Shown here in pieces: positions 19,261 through 28,915 of a stretch of 64,000 bases of DNA. The notes below the pieces were generated by a model. It ran no database searches and had not been told where the DNA came from. It was given only the letters and a program-made list of their open reading frames with translations. The position numbers and the translations under genes were made by a program. The stretch is from Actibacterium ureilyticum (GTDB lineage Bacteria > Pseudomonadota > Alphaproteobacteria > Rhodobacterales > Rhodobacteraceae): positions 248,001 through 312,000 of the forward strand of contig NZ_NSBT01000024.1 of NCBI RefSeq assembly GCF_002285435.1, given 5' to 3'. Numbering within the stretch: the stretch's first letter is position 1; every line of letters starts with the position of its first letter.

Positions 19261-21328
19261 GGTCTTCGAGCAGGCGCTTGTGGCGGCGCACCGCGGTCAG
19301 GATGTCGCCGAAGGTTTCGATCCCCTGCCCCTTGAGGATCGGCAGCATTTTCAGGAACGCGTCTGCCGTGGCCACCGTGTCGCCCATGGCCGTGTGGCGC
19401 AGATCGGGCGGGATGGCGATGCCCAGCCGTTCGGTCAGCGCATCCAGCGTGTGCTTTTCGGTCTGACCGTAAAGCACCGCCGACAGCAGCACCGTATCCA
19501 GCACCGGGTTGTCGAAACTGGCGCCGATGCCGCGCGCGTGGCGTTTCAGGAATGCCATATCGAAAGGCGCATTATGGGCGATCAGCACCGCGCCTTCGGC
19601 GAAGCGGTGGAACCGCCGCCCGACGGATTCGATCGGGTCGGCATGGGCCACCATCGCCTCGGTAATGCCATGCACCTTGGTCGAGGCGGGCGGGATCGAG
19701 CGGCCGGGATTGACCAGGCTGTCGAAGCTTTCGCCCGCCACGCGGCGGCCATTGACCAGGCGGACGCCGGCGATCTGCACGATCTCGTCCCCCTGTTCGG
19801 GCAGAAGCCCGGTGGTTTCGGTGTCGAAGACCACATAGGTCAGATCGCGCAGCGGGGTCGACAGCAGGTCGTCGCTGACATCGGCGGCCAGCAGGTCGAA
19901 ATCATAGATCGCCGCGCGCGGGTCGACGGCCGGGCCATCGGTCTCGGGCTGGGCCTGGCGGATCGGCAGGCGCAGGACCGACCGGCCCACCTTGCCCGGT
20001 TCGGGCCACATGTCGGTGCCATGCGCCTGAAGCACCGCGCGACCGGTCATGTCGGCCACGCCCACATCCAGCGGCCGGTCCAGCCAGCGGTCCAGCGTGC
20101 CGAAGGGCAGCGGCCCGCCTTGCCAGCCGATGGTGATCTGCGCCTCGCCCGCGATGTCCGAGGGCGAGATCAGCAGCGACAGCACCGCCGCGCCCTGTTC
20201 CCGGACCAGGTATTCCGACATCGCCGCGACCAGCGCGACGATTTGATAGGCGTCGCAGACCAGCCGCAGCTTGTCGGCATCCGCCGTCACGGTGATATCG
20301 TCATGGGCCAGTTGCGCGGTGATCCCGTCGACGATATCGGCGGCGCGGTGTTCGCCCTTGGGCCACCAGCTGGCGCGGGACTGGTCATAGCGCGCGCCCA
20401 GCTCGGCCACCGACCGGGTCAGGCTGGAGACCTCGTCCGCCAGCGCGTCGCCCAGCGGGGCGCCCTCGGCGGTGGCGTCGATGACCGTCTGCAGGTTGGC
20501 GGCGGGGCGGCGGATGCGGTCGAAAATGTCGGCCAGCAGCGCCTCGCGCCCCATATGCACCGCCAGATCGCCGGTCACATCGCGCAGCGTCAGCACATAG
20601 CCGGGGCCGTTGATCTCGCAATCGTGCTGGCGCAGCAGGCGCATCCGGGCCGACAGGACGCGGCCCTCTTTCGCGGTGGCGCAGAGCAGGCTGGTCGAGG
20701 CGCCCTCTTCGCCCGCGCGCAGCCGCTGATAGGCGGCCTTGATCGGGCCGGGCCGCAGATAGCGGAACACCGATTTGTTCAGCGCCGGTTCGGCGTCGTC
20801 ATCGGCCAGAAGCGCGACGGACGACCCGTTGTAAAACACAAGCTGATGCGCGCCGGATGACAACAGAACCCCTTCGGGCACATCGGCCAGCAGCGCCGCC
20901 AGCCGCGCCTTTTCCTGGGCCAGCTGTTCGGTTTCCCGTTCCACCGCCGCGGCCAGCTTCTGGCGGGTTTCGGACAGGTTTTCGGTCACCGCCTGCGCGG
21001 CGGGCGCCAGATCGCCCAGATAGCGCGCAGCGTCCTGGTCGATCCCGTCGATCACATCGGCATGGGCGCGGGTCAGCAACCCGCCCGCCAGCCGCTGGAT
21101 CGCGCGGGCCACGTTTTCGTCGAACAGAAACCAGACCCAGGTCACCAGCCCCAGAACGCCGAACCCCGAGACCGCCCCGGCCAGCACGAAGCCCGACAGC
21201 GCCTGCGGCGTCTGCGCGCGCTGATAGCCCAAGGTGAGCCCACCGAAGATCACCGCGACACAGGCCAGCGCCAGAAAGGCAAAGAACAGAAAGACCCGCA
21301 GCCGCAGGTTCAGCTTCTCAAGCTTCAT
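19253..21328 (-). CDS. Membrane sensor-like pseudo-kinase fused to a DnaQ-type (DEDDh) 3'-5' exonuclease
   Basis: A 691-residue protein of unusual architecture. Two transmembrane helices (about residues 8-30 and 40-62) precede a helical linker, a PAS-like region ([24 protein letters not shown]), and a histidine-kinase-like helical core. At the place where HELRTPL would be expected I read DRIRRP, with no phospho-accepting His. The ATPase-like region lacks clear G boxes, so kinase activity is doubtful. The last 190 residues are a complete exonuclease: FDTETTG (Asp502, Glu504), HNAPFD near 585 and HTAMGD near 645. It starts at ATG 21328, overlapping the upstream receiver gene by 11 bases. Homologous exonuclease genes often accompany actP-type symporters in other proteobacteria. 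Its role is unknown. Confidence 0.8.
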   Translation of the reverse strand: MKLEKLNLRLRVFLFFAFLALACVAVIFGGLTLGYQRAQTPQALSGFVLAGAVSGFGVLGLVTWVWFLFDENVARAIQRLAGGLLTRAHADVIDGIDQDAARYLGDLAPAAQAVTENLSETRQKLAAAVERETEQLAQEKARLAALLADVPEGVLLSSGAHQLVFYNGSSVALLADDDAEPALNKSVFRYLRPGPIKAAYQRLRAGEEGASTSLLCATAKEGRVLSARMRLLRQHDCEINGPGYVLTLRDVTGDLAVHMGREALLADIFDRIRRPAANLQTVIDATAEGAPLGDALADEVSSLTRSVAELGARYDQSRASWWPKGEHRAADIVDGITAQLAHDDITVTADADKLRLVCDAYQIVALVAAMSEYLVREQGAAVLSLLISPSDIAGEAQITIGWQGGPLPFGTLDRWLDRPLDVGVADMTGRAVLQAHGTDMWPEPGKVGRSVLRLPIRQAQPETDGPAVDPRAAIYDFDLLAADVSDDLLSTPLRDLTYVVFDTETTGLLPEQGDEIVQIAGVRLVNGRRVAGESFDSLVNPGRSIPPASTKVHGITEAMVAHADPIESVGRRFHRFAEGAVLIAHNAPFDMAFLKRHARGIGASFDNPVLDTVLLSAVLYGQTEKHTLDALTERLGIAIPPDLRHTAMGDTVATADAFLKMLPILKGQGIETFGDILTAVRRHKRLLEDLN

Positions 21329-21710
21329 CCGCCGTCCCCCCATCGGTCAGCAGCCGGGCCACCTCTTGCCGCAGCTGGGTCAGCTCGAACGGTTTGGTGA
21401 TGAATCCGTCCGCGCCCATGGCCAGCCCCTTGCGGCGCTCGATCTCGGTGCCGCGCGCGGTCATGATCAGGATCCGCAGATCGGCCAGATCCGCATCGGC
21501 GCGCAGGGCCTGGCAGATCTCGTAGCCCGACACGTTCGGCAGCATCACATCCAGAAGCACAAGATCGGGGCGCTGATCGCGCACCGCGTCCAGCGCCAGC
21601 GCACCATCGGCCACCCGCGACAGGCGATAGCCCTCGCGGCCCAGCAGATGGTGCAGCGCCAGGGCGATATTGTCCTCGTCCTCGACAATCAGGATGGATT
21701 TGCCCGTCAT
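21318..21710 (-). CDS. Single-domain response regulator (CheY-like receiver)
   Basis: A 130-residue receiver domain with no output domain. Acidic residues are present in ILIVEDED, the phospho-acceptor Asp in LLDVMLP (near 54), the switch Thr in IMTARG and the Lys in ITKPF. It is translated just ahead of the pseudo-kinase/exonuclease fusion, with an 11-base overlap, and abuts the upstream membrane-protein gene. It probably works with the fusion protein or with a kinase encoded elsewhere. Since the neighbouring kinase-like domain lacks a His, the phosphodonor is open. Confidence 0.88.
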   Translation of the reverse strand: MTGKSILIVEDEDNIALALHHLLGREGYRLSRVADGALALDAVRDQRPDLVLLDVMLPNVSGYEICQALRADADLADLRILIMTARGTEIERRKGLAMGADGFITKPFELTQLRQEVARLLTDGGTADEA

Positions 21711-22234
21711 CAGCCGTCCCCGTCGCAGACCGCGCGCAGGGCGGGATCGTCGGGCGCCACGTCCTGCCAGTTGGTGGCGGTGACGGTGCCGTCCGCGCCC
21801 AGATCAAACGGAACATCCCCGCCCGCGCGGCGATTTGCGGCGCAGTCATAGACCACGGGCAATTGCACCGGCTGCGACCAGCGGCTCATCAGCACCGTGC
21901 TGGTCACGCGCATGTCGGGCGCGGCCGGGTGCCGGCGCACCGCCGCCGCATCGACCGCCGCAAAGCGCTGCACGAAGGGCACGGCATAGGTCCAGGGCCG
22001 ATAGAAGGACCGGCTTTCGACGGTCGAGGTCACCTCGACCCCCTCGGGCAGGGTCGCCACCGTGCGGTCGAACCAGGTGTATTCGTTCCAGATCGCCATG
22101 GCGATCATCGCCAGCCCCGCCCCCACCGGCATCGCCCAGCGCGGCAGGCGACCGCCGGTGGTCCGGTTCAACAACATCACGACGCCCGCGGCCCCGACAC
22201 CGGCAACCAATGTCGCCACCAACTCGAAAAACAT
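21710..22234 (-). CDS. Uncharacterised membrane protein with C-terminal extracytoplasmic domain
   Basis: A 174-residue protein. It has two N-terminal transmembrane helices (FELVATLVAGVGAAGVVMLL and AMPVGAGLAMIAMAIW), then about 115 residues that probably lie outside, including two cysteines far apart (VVYDCAANRRAGG and LRAVCDGDG). I do not recognise a named family. The ATG at 22234 is supported by GGGAGGAG five bases upstream. It sits in the same run as the receiver and exonuclease genes and downstream of the DUF294 gene, so it is likely co-expressed with them. Confidence 0.6.
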   Translation of the reverse strand: MFFELVATLVAGVGAAGVVMLLNRTTGGRLPRWAMPVGAGLAMIAMAIWNEYTWFDRTVATLPEGVEVTSTVESRSFYRPWTYAVPFVQRFAAVDAAAVRRHPAAPDMRVTSTVLMSRWSQPVQLPVVYDCAANRRAGGDVPFDLGADGTVTATNWQDVAPDDPALRAVCDGDG

Positions 22235-22258
22235 GTTCACTCCTCCCAAGCCGGCCGA

Positions 22259-24079
22259 TCAGGCCGGCGCCGCTCTTCCATGCCCGATGGCGGATTGCAT
22301 GGTCCGCACCACCACAAAGGCGTCGCGCAAATGGCTGCGTTCGAAATCCGACAGCGCCGATGGCGACAGATAGTTATCGGGCGCCTTGCCCGCCTTGACC
22401 AGACCCGCCTGATGTTCCAGCCGCATCTGCGCGATCAGATCATAGGCATCCAACAGGTCGCGCGCGCCGCTGGCGCTGACCACCCCGGCCTTTTCGGCGG
22501 CTTCCAGACGCGCGCGGGTGTTGGCCGCCGTGATCTGTCCCTGCAACGCATAGATCCGCCCCAGATCCACCACCGGCACCACGCCGTTATGCTTCATGTC
22601 CAGCTGGTTCTTGTGCTCGCCCGAGCGGATCGTCGCGATCCCGCGCAGCAGGCCCAGGGGCGGCGTGTGCTTCAGCGCGTTCGACGCCATATGCGCCACG
22701 AAGATCGAGTTCTTCGACGCCATTTCCAGCGTTTCCGCCTGCAGCCCCGAGAACAGGCTTTCATCCCCGCCGATGGGGCGCAGGTCGAACATCACGCTGG
22801 CCAGCATCTGCGCCATCGGGTCGGGCTTGTCGACCCAGGTCTTGAAATAGTCGCGCCAGACCCGCACCGGCTGGCGCCAGCGGTCGGCGGTGGCCATCAT
22901 GTCGCCGGGGCAATAGAAATACCCGCACACATCCAGCCCGTCGGACACGAATTTGGCCAGCGCGGCGAAATAGGCATCGTGTTCGGGCCGCATGTCGTCC
23001 GACAGGAACAGGCAATTGTCCTGATCGCTGACCCCGGTCTGTTCCTGCCGCCCCTGGCTGCCACAGGCGAGCCACAGATAGGGCACGGGCGGCGGACCCA
23101 GCTTCGCCTCGGCCAGCGCCAGAAGCCGCCGGGTGCAGGCGTCGCCGATATCGGTGATCAGCCGCGTCACGACCTCGTGCCGGTTGCCCGACGCCACAAG
23201 GTTCACCAGCAATTGCGGGATACGGGCGGTGATGTCGGCCAGTTCGCGCGCGTCCAGCGCGGTGGCGATGTCCTGAACCAGCGTGGCCGAGCTGAGCGCC
23301 TGGAAATGGGTCAGATCCGTCTGGGTGACCACGCCAATCATGCGGCCATCCTCGACCACCGGCAGATGCCCGATCCGGCGCTCGATCATCACATGCAGGA
23401 TGTCGGTGCCCAGGGCGCCGGGCGCCAGCGTGATGGGATCGGGCGTCATGACCTGGCGCACGGGAACATCCCCCGAAAGCCCGGCCGCCAGCACCCGGTT
23501 GACCATGTCGCTTGTGGTGATGATGCCGACCAGCCGGTCCTGTTCGGTCACGCCCAGGCAGGACACGTTGTGCGACTTCATCAACTGCGCCGCGTCCAGC
23601 ACCCGCGCCCCCGGCGGGCAGGTGATCGGATCGCGCGCCATCAGCGCCGACACGCGCGAGGTGGCCAGGTCGGAACGCTTGGTCTCGGCCGGGCGCGAGC
23701 GGTCAAAGAAACGCCGGAACGACGGATGCTCGTCCAGCATGAACCGGAACTCGTCCGGCGGCAGGACCAGCACCGCGCCGTCCTGCTTGGCATCGGCGGT
23801 CGTCGCGGCATAGCCGTCGCGCGACAGGCCGCGTTCGCCGAAACTGTTGCGTGGCCCCAGTAACGACACGACATTACCGCTTTGGTCCGACACCTCGACC
23901 GCGCCTTCCTGCACCACGTAAAGCCCGTCCAGCGGCTCGCCGAAGCTGTAGATCCGGTCGCCCGCGCGCATCGGCTTGCGGATGAACGCCGTCGCGACCC
24001 GGGTCAGTTCCGCGGGCGGCAGGCTGTCATAGGGGTGCACATGCGACAGGAAATCGGCGATGGGGGCGGGGTCGCTCAA
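22259..24079 (-). CDS. Cyclic-nucleotide-binding / CBS-pair / DUF294 nucleotidyltransferase-like protein
   Basis: About 606 residues with four parts. A cNMP-binding-type beta roll spans about residues 15-130 (GDRIYSFGEPLDGLYVVQEG). Two CBS domains span about 150-270. A GlnD-like nucleotidyltransferase domain has GSQGRQEQTGVSDQDN near 340, which holds the GSxGRxE and DxD pattern. The C-terminus is the helical DUF294 partner domain. The TTG at 24079 with AAGGA upstream is the most plausible start, because longer versions would begin inside the actP terminator; a TTG at 24097 is the alternative. Such proteins commonly sit beside acetate-type Na+ symporters. It is predicted to sense nucleotides and transfer a nucleotide to an unknown target. 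Confidence 0.82.
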   Translation of the reverse strand: MSDPAPIADFLSHVHPYDSLPPAELTRVATAFIRKPMRAGDRIYSFGEPLDGLYVVQEGAVEVSDQSGNVVSLLGPRNSFGERGLSRDGYAATTADAKQDGAVLVLPPDEFRFMLDEHPSFRRFFDRSRPAETKRSDLATSRVSALMARDPITCPPGARVLDAAQLMKSHNVSCLGVTEQDRLVGIITTSDMVNRVLAAGLSGDVPVRQVMTPDPITLAPGALGTDILHVMIERRIGHLPVVEDGRMIGVVTQTDLTHFQALSSATLVQDIATALDARELADITARIPQLLVNLVASGNRHEVVTRLITDIGDACTRRLLALAEAKLGPPPVPYLWLACGSQGRQEQTGVSDQDNCLFLSDDMRPEHDAYFAALAKFVSDGLDVCGYFYCPGDMMATADRWRQPVRVWRDYFKTWVDKPDPMAQMLASVMFDLRPIGGDESLFSGLQAETLEMASKNSIFVAHMASNALKHTPPLGLLRGIATIRSGEHKNQLDMKHNGVVPVVDLGRIYALQGQITAANTRARLEAAEKAGVVSASGARDLLDAYDLIAQMRLEHQAGLVKAGKAPDNYLSPSALSDFERSHLRDAFVVVRTMQSAIGHGRAAPA

Positions 24080-24096
24080 GGCGGGTGTCCTTGTCA

Positions 24097-24128
24097 AAAT
24101 AAAACGCCCCCCGACCGTATCGGGGGGC
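24097..24128 (-). terminator. Rho-independent terminator after actP
   Basis: On the minus strand the arms GCCCCCCGA and TCGGGGGGC (with a five-base loop) are followed by TTTTATTTTG. It lies 40 bases past the symporter stop codon and separates it from the DUF294 gene. Confidence 0.88.
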
Positions 24129-24167
24129 ATTCCGGTTTTCAAATGACGTGGGTCAAATCACAAGGAT

Positions 24168-25934
24168 TTAGTGATCGACAGCAGCGCCTGCCCCACGCGG
24201 GATACGCACGCTTTCGACCAGATCCTGGATCTCCTGCGGCGGCGCCTTCGTGGCATTCGACACGATGAAGGCAGTTGCGAAGTTCAGCAGCGCCCCGACC
24301 GCGCCGAACGAGGTCGACTTGATCGTACCCAGCAGCGGATCTGCATCCGTGAAGCTGTTGGTGTCGGGGATGAAGAACCAGCCCTTGTGCAGGAAGATGT
24401 AGATCAGCGTCGTCAGCAGGCCGACCAGCATCCCGGCAACCGCGCCGGTGTTGTTGATCCGCTTCGAGAAGATGCCCATCATCAGCGCCGGGAAGATCGA
24501 CGCCGCCGCCAGACCGAAGGCCAGCGCAACGGTCTGCGCCGCAAAGCCCGGCGGGTTCAGACCCAGATAGGTTGCCACGACGATGGCCACCGCCATTGCG
24601 ATCCGCGCCGACAGAAGCTCGCCCTTTTCCGAGATGTTCGGATTGATGGCGCCCTTGATCAGGTCATGCGACACAGCGGACGAGATCGCCAGCAGCAGAC
24701 CTGCCGCCGTCGACAGCGCCGCCGCCAGACCACCGGCCGCGACCAGTGCGATGACCCAACCCGGAAGCTGTGCGATCTCGGGGTTGGCCAGAACCAGGAT
24801 ATCGCGATTCACGGTCAGCTCCGATCCGGCCCAGCCACGCTCGGTCGCGGTCGCAGCGAAGGCGTCAGAGCCATCGTTGTACCACTGGATCTTGCCGTCG
24901 CCATTCTTGTCCTCGAAGCTCAGCAGGCCGGTCTTCTCCCACGTGGCCATCCAGTCGGGACGGGCCTCGTAGTCGATCGGGGCCGATGCGGTGCCTTCGG
25001 GGAAGACGGTGGTGATCAGGTTCAGGCGTGCCATCGCACCCACGGCCGGGGCCGTCAGATACAGCAGCGCGATGAAGACCAGCGCCCAGCCGGCGGACCA
25101 GCGTGCATCGGCCACTTTCGGCACGGTGAAGAAGCGCATGATCACGTGCGGCAGACCCGCGGTACCGATCATCAGCGACAGGGTGAACAGCACCATGTTG
25201 AAGGTGTCGCCATGGTGGCCGGTATAGTTCGCGAAGCCCAGCTCCTCGACCAGCGAATCCAGCTTGGCCAGCAGCGGTTCACCCGAAGCGGTGTGCTCGC
25301 CGAACAGGCCCAGGGCCGGGATCGGGTTGCCGGTCAGCTGCAGCGAGATGAAGATCGCGGGAATGGTGTATGCCACGATCAGCACGCAGTACTGTGCCAC
25401 CTGGGTATAGGTCACGCCCTTCATGCCGCCGAACACCGCATAGGCGAACACGACCGCCGCACCGATCAGAAGGCCGGTGGTGTTCGACACCTCGAGGAAG
25501 CGGCCAAAGGCCACGCCCACACCGGTCATCTGGCCGATCACATAGGTGACCGAGGCCACGATCAGGCAGATCACCGCAACCAGACGCGCGGTCGGGCTGT
25601 AGAAGCGGTCACCGATGAATTCCGAAACGGTGAACTTGCCGAACTTGCGCAGGTAGGGCGCCAGCAGCAGCGCCAGCAGCACATAGCCGCCGGTCCAGCC
25701 CATCAGGAACGAGCTGTTGTCATAGCCGGTAAACGCGATCAGGCCCGCCATCGAGATGAACGAGGCCGCCGACATCCAGTCTGCCGCGGTTGCCATACCG
25801 TTGGTGACGGGGTGGATGCCCCGGCCCGCGGCATAGAATTCCGACGTCGATCCGGCACGCGCCCAGATTGCGATGCCGATATAGAGCAGGAAGCTTGCCC
25901 CAATGAAAATCCAGTTGAGTGTAAACTGATCCAT
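24168..25934 (-). CDS. actP: Sodium:solute symporter, acetate permease type (SSS family)
   Basis: A 588-residue integral membrane protein with about 13 hydrophobic segments. Early motifs GIHPVTNGMATAADWMSAASFI and FIGDRFYSPTARLVA are typical of ActP-like members. A loop of about 75 residues with charged repeats (AFAATATERGW region) is inserted in the middle, as in the VC_2705-type subfamily. It is preceded by a DUF4212 small-subunit gene, the standard partner of this subfamily. The nearby acsA gene supports acetate or another short monocarboxylate as substrate, but this is not proven by sequence. Confidence 0.85.
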   Translation of the reverse strand: MDQFTLNWIFIGASFLLYIGIAIWARAGSTSEFYAAGRGIHPVTNGMATAADWMSAASFISMAGLIAFTGYDNSSFLMGWTGGYVLLALLLAPYLRKFGKFTVSEFIGDRFYSPTARLVAVICLIVASVTYVIGQMTGVGVAFGRFLEVSNTTGLLIGAAVVFAYAVFGGMKGVTYTQVAQYCVLIVAYTIPAIFISLQLTGNPIPALGLFGEHTASGEPLLAKLDSLVEELGFANYTGHHGDTFNMVLFTLSLMIGTAGLPHVIMRFFTVPKVADARWSAGWALVFIALLYLTAPAVGAMARLNLITTVFPEGTASAPIDYEARPDWMATWEKTGLLSFEDKNGDGKIQWYNDGSDAFAATATERGWAGSELTVNRDILVLANPEIAQLPGWVIALVAAGGLAAALSTAAGLLLAISSAVSHDLIKGAINPNISEKGELLSARIAMAVAIVVATYLGLNPPGFAAQTVALAFGLAAASIFPALMMGIFSKRINNTGAVAGMLVGLLTTLIYIFLHKGWFFIPDTNSFTDADPLLGTIKSTSFGAVGALLNFATAFIVSNATKAPPQEIQDLVESVRIPRGAGAAVDH

Positions 25935-25949
25935 CTGTCCCAGAGCTCC

Positions 25950-26207
25950 TTATTCTTCGACGCCGTGTTCGCGGTCGAGCTTGTTCATCCGCCAGGCGTA
26001 GAAGAAGATCAGCGCCAGGAAGACCAGGATCGAACCCTGCTGGGCAAACCAGAAGCCCAGGTCGGTTCCGCCGACGCTGATGCCCGCAAGCATCGGGCGC
26101 AGCAGGATGCCGAAGCCGAAGGAAACCACAGCCCAAATCACGAGGCTGACCAAGATAATCCGGACGTTCGCGGCCCAGTACGCGTTACTTGATGAGTTGT
26201 CTGCCAT
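25950..26207 (-). CDS. DUF4212 sodium/substrate symporter small subunit
   Basis: An 85-residue membrane protein with two hydrophobic helices (about residues 15-38 and 48-72) and the conserved signatures YWAANVRII and FWFAQQGSILVFLALIFFYAWRMN. It matches the small subunit encoded immediately upstream of VC_2705-type symporters. GGGAGG lies before the ATG. The 15-base gap to actP implies co-transcription and probably complex formation. Confidence 0.9.
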   Translation of the reverse strand: MADNSSSNAYWAANVRIILVSLVIWAVVSFGFGILLRPMLAGISVGGTDLGFWFAQQGSILVFLALIFFYAWRMNKLDREHGVEE

Positions 26208-26238
26208 GAGACGACCCTCCCTTAGATTGAGAACCCCC

Positions 26239-26264
26239 GCGCGGCGGCACCATGCCGCCCCGCG
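26239..26264 (-). terminator. Possible weak terminator after adk
   Basis: GGCGGCA and TGCCGCC pair around CCA, with partial extension by GCGC arms. The minus-strand continuation is GGGGGTTCTC rather than a T-run, so termination may be inefficient. Confidence 0.4.
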
Positions 26265-26273
26265 CTCCCCTGC

Positions 26274-26960
26274 TCAGCCGGCGGTCTTGGCGACGATGTC
26301 GCCCAGTGCACCGGCAATCTCGTCGATCGCCCCCATCGCGGGCACCCGTTCCAGGCAGCCGCGGCCGTCGTAATAGGCAATCAGCGGCGCGGTCTGATCG
26401 TGATAGGCCTGAAGCCGCGCGCGCACCGTTTCGGCATTGTCGTCGGCACGGCGCTTGAACTCCGTCCCGCCGCATTTGTCACAGACACCTTCGGCCTTGG
26501 GCTGCTTGAAGCTGTCGTGATACCCCTCGCCGCATTTGGCGCAGGTATAGCGGCCCGCCACACGGTCGACCATCGCGTCATCCTCGACCTCAAGGCTGAC
26601 CGCGGCGTTCACCTGTTGGCCGGTGGCCGCCAGCATGCCATCCAGCGCCTCGGCCTGGGCCGTGGTGCGCGGGAACCCGTCCAGGATCACGCCCTTGGCC
26701 ACATCAGGTTCGGCCAGGCGGTCCTTCAGGATCGCCAGCACGATCTCGTCGCTGACCAGATCGCCGGCTTCCATCACCGCCTTGGCGGCCTTGCCCGCAT
26801 CGGTGCCCGCGGCCACCGCTGCACGCAGCAGATCGCCGGTCGACAGTTGCACAAGTCCGAATTTTTCCTCCAGCATCCGGGCTTGCGTGCCCTTGCCGGC
26901 CCCCGGAGGGCCCAGCAGGATCAGAACGGCGGGGACGACTTCGACGGCTGTATCGCTCAT
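26274..26960 (-). CDS. adk: Adenylate kinase
   Basis: Interconverts ATP+AMP and 2 ADP. It has 228 residues with the P-loop GPPGAGKGTQA, the AMP-binding STGDLLRAAV segment and a LID domain. The LID has a four-cysteine zinc site (CAKCGEGYH ... CDKCGG). I prefer the ATG at 26960, with AAGGGG upstream, over the GTG at 26969 that overlaps the acsA stop. It lies directly behind acsA on the same strand. Acs consumes ATP to AMP and pyrophosphate, so pairing with adenylate kinase makes metabolic sense. Confidence 0.95.
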   Translation of the reverse strand: MSDTAVEVVPAVLILLGPPGAGKGTQARMLEEKFGLVQLSTGDLLRAAVAAGTDAGKAAKAVMEAGDLVSDEIVLAILKDRLAEPDVAKGVILDGFPRTTAQAEALDGMLAATGQQVNAAVSLEVEDDAMVDRVAGRYTCAKCGEGYHDSFKQPKAEGVCDKCGGTEFKRRADDNAETVRARLQAYHDQTAPLIAYYDGRGCLERVPAMGAIDEIAGALGDIVAKTAG

Positions 26961-26965
26961 CCCGC

Positions 26966-28915
26966 TCACCCCTTGTTCATCCGGTTTTCGATCAGCTCAT
27001 CGACCACCGACGGATCGGCCAGGGTCGAGGTATCGCCCAGGCTGCCATAGTCGTTCTCGGCGATCTTGCGCAGGATACGGCGCATGATCTTGCCCGAACG
27101 GGTCTTGGGCAGGCCGGGTGCCCACTGGATCAGGTCGGGGCTGGCGATGGGGCCGATCTCGGTCCGGACCCAGGTGCGCAGCTCTTTGTAAAGCTCGTCG
27201 CTGGGCTCGACCCCGTTCATCAGGGTGACATAGCAATAGATGCCCTGGCCCTTGATCTCGTGCGGGTAGCCCACCACGGCGGCCTCGGCGACCTTGGCGT
27301 GCGCGACCAGCGCGCTTTCGACCTCGGCCGTGCCCATGCGGTGGCCCGACACGTTGATCACGTCATCGACGCGGCCGGTGATCCAGAAATCGCCATCCTC
27401 GTCGCGTTTGCAGCCATCACCGGCAAAGTAATAGCCTTTGTAATCGCTGAAATAGGTCTTCTCGAACCGCTCGTGATCGCCCCAGACCGTGCGCATCTGG
27501 CTGGGCCAGCTGTCCTTGATGCACAGCACGCCCTCGGTCGGATAGGTGTCGATTTCCTCGCCCGAATGGGGGTCCAGAACCACCGGCTGCACGCCAAAGA
27601 ACGGCTTCATCGCCGAACCGGGCTTCAGCGCATGCGCGCCGGGCAGCGGGGTCATCATGTGGCCGCCGGTTTCGGTCTGCCACCAGGTGTCGACGATGGG
27701 GCATTTGCCCTTGCCGACCACGTCGTTGTACCAGTTCCAGGCCTCGGGGTTGATGGGCTCGCCCACCGTCCCCAGCAGCTTCAGCGACGACAGATCGCAT
27801 TTCTCGACGAATTCGTTGCCCTGCCCCATCAGCGCGCGCAGCGCGGTCGGCGCGGTATAGAACTGGTTCACCTTGTGCTTTTCGCACACCTGCCAGAAGC
27901 GGCTGGCATCGGGATAGGTCGGCACGCCTTCGAACATCAGCGTGGTCGCGCCATTGGCCAGCGGGCCATAGACGATATAGCTGTGGCCGGTGACCCAGCC
28001 CACGTCAGCGGTACACCAGTAGATGTCGCCGTCATGGTAATCGAAGGAATATTCGTGGGTCATCGCGGCATAGACCAGATAACCGCCGGTGCAATGCACC
28101 ACGCCCTTGGGCTGGCCGGTCGACCCCGATGTATAGAGGATGAACAGCGGATCTTCGGCGTTCATCTCGGCGGGCTTGGAATATTCGTCCGCTTCCAGCG
28201 CCATCTCGTTATAGTCGAAATCGCGGTCGGCGATCCATGTGGTCTGGCCACCGGTCCGCTTGACCACCAGGCATTTCACCGTGTCCTTGCAGTGCAGCAG
28301 CGCCGCATCGGCATTGGATTTCAGCGGGGTCTTGCGGCCGCCGCGCGGCGCCTCGTCGGCGGTGATGACCACCTTGGCGTCCGAGCCGTTGATACGGGCC
28401 GCCAGCGCGTCGGGCGAAAAGCCCGCGAAGACGATGGAATGGATCGCGCCGATGCGCGCACAGGCCAGCATGGCATAGGCCGCTTCGGGGATCATCGGCA
28501 GATAGATCACGACCCGGTCGCCCTTCCGCACGCCCAGATCCTCCAGGATGTTGGCCATCCGGCAGACCCGCTTGTGCAGCTGGTTATAGGTGATGTGCTG
28601 GGCGTCTTCGTTCGGATCGTCCGGCTCGAAGATGATCGCGGTCTGTTCGCCGCGGGTTTCCAGGTGGCGGTCGATGCAGTTGGCGCTGACGTTCAGCGTG
28701 CCGTCCTCGAACCACTTGATATCGATATTGCCGGGCGCGAAGCTGGTGTTCTTGACCTTGGTATAGGGCTTGATCCAGTCCAGCCGCTTGCCGTGCTCGC
28801 CCCAGAACGCCTCGGGCTCGTTCACGGACGCCGCGTACATCTTGTCATAGCTTTCGGCATTGATATGCGCGTTGGCCGCGAAAGACGCACTGGGCGGATA
28901 GGTTTGATCGGTCAT
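26966..28915 (-). CDS. acsA: Acetyl-CoA synthetase
   Basis: Activates acetate to acetyl-CoA through acetyl-AMP. It has 649 residues, the usual length. Visible motifs are the adenylate-forming core [14 protein letters not shown], the WWQTETGG segment, the hinge region [13 protein letters not shown], and the C-terminal [14 protein letters not shown] with the lysine that is reversibly acetylated in this family. AAGGAGGA precedes the ATG. It is followed at once by adk, with the actP/DUF4212 pair next on the same strand. Confidence 0.97.
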   Translation of the reverse strand: MTDQTYPPSASFAANAHINAESYDKMYAASVNEPEAFWGEHGKRLDWIKPYTKVKNTSFAPGNIDIKWFEDGTLNVSANCIDRHLETRGEQTAIIFEPDDPNEDAQHITYNQLHKRVCRMANILEDLGVRKGDRVVIYLPMIPEAAYAMLACARIGAIHSIVFAGFSPDALAARINGSDAKVVITADEAPRGGRKTPLKSNADAALLHCKDTVKCLVVKRTGGQTTWIADRDFDYNEMALEADEYSKPAEMNAEDPLFILYTSGSTGQPKGVVHCTGGYLVYAAMTHEYSFDYHDGDIYWCTADVGWVTGHSYIVYGPLANGATTLMFEGVPTYPDASRFWQVCEKHKVNQFYTAPTALRALMGQGNEFVEKCDLSSLKLLGTVGEPINPEAWNWYNDVVGKGKCPIVDTWWQTETGGHMMTPLPGAHALKPGSAMKPFFGVQPVVLDPHSGEEIDTYPTEGVLCIKDSWPSQMRTVWGDHERFEKTYFSDYKGYYFAGDGCKRDEDGDFWITGRVDDVINVSGHRMGTAEVESALVAHAKVAEAAVVGYPHEIKGQGIYCYVTLMNGVEPSDELYKELRTWVRTEIGPIASPDLIQWAPGLPKTRSGKIMRRILRKIAENDYGSLGDTSTLADPSVVDELIENRMNKG

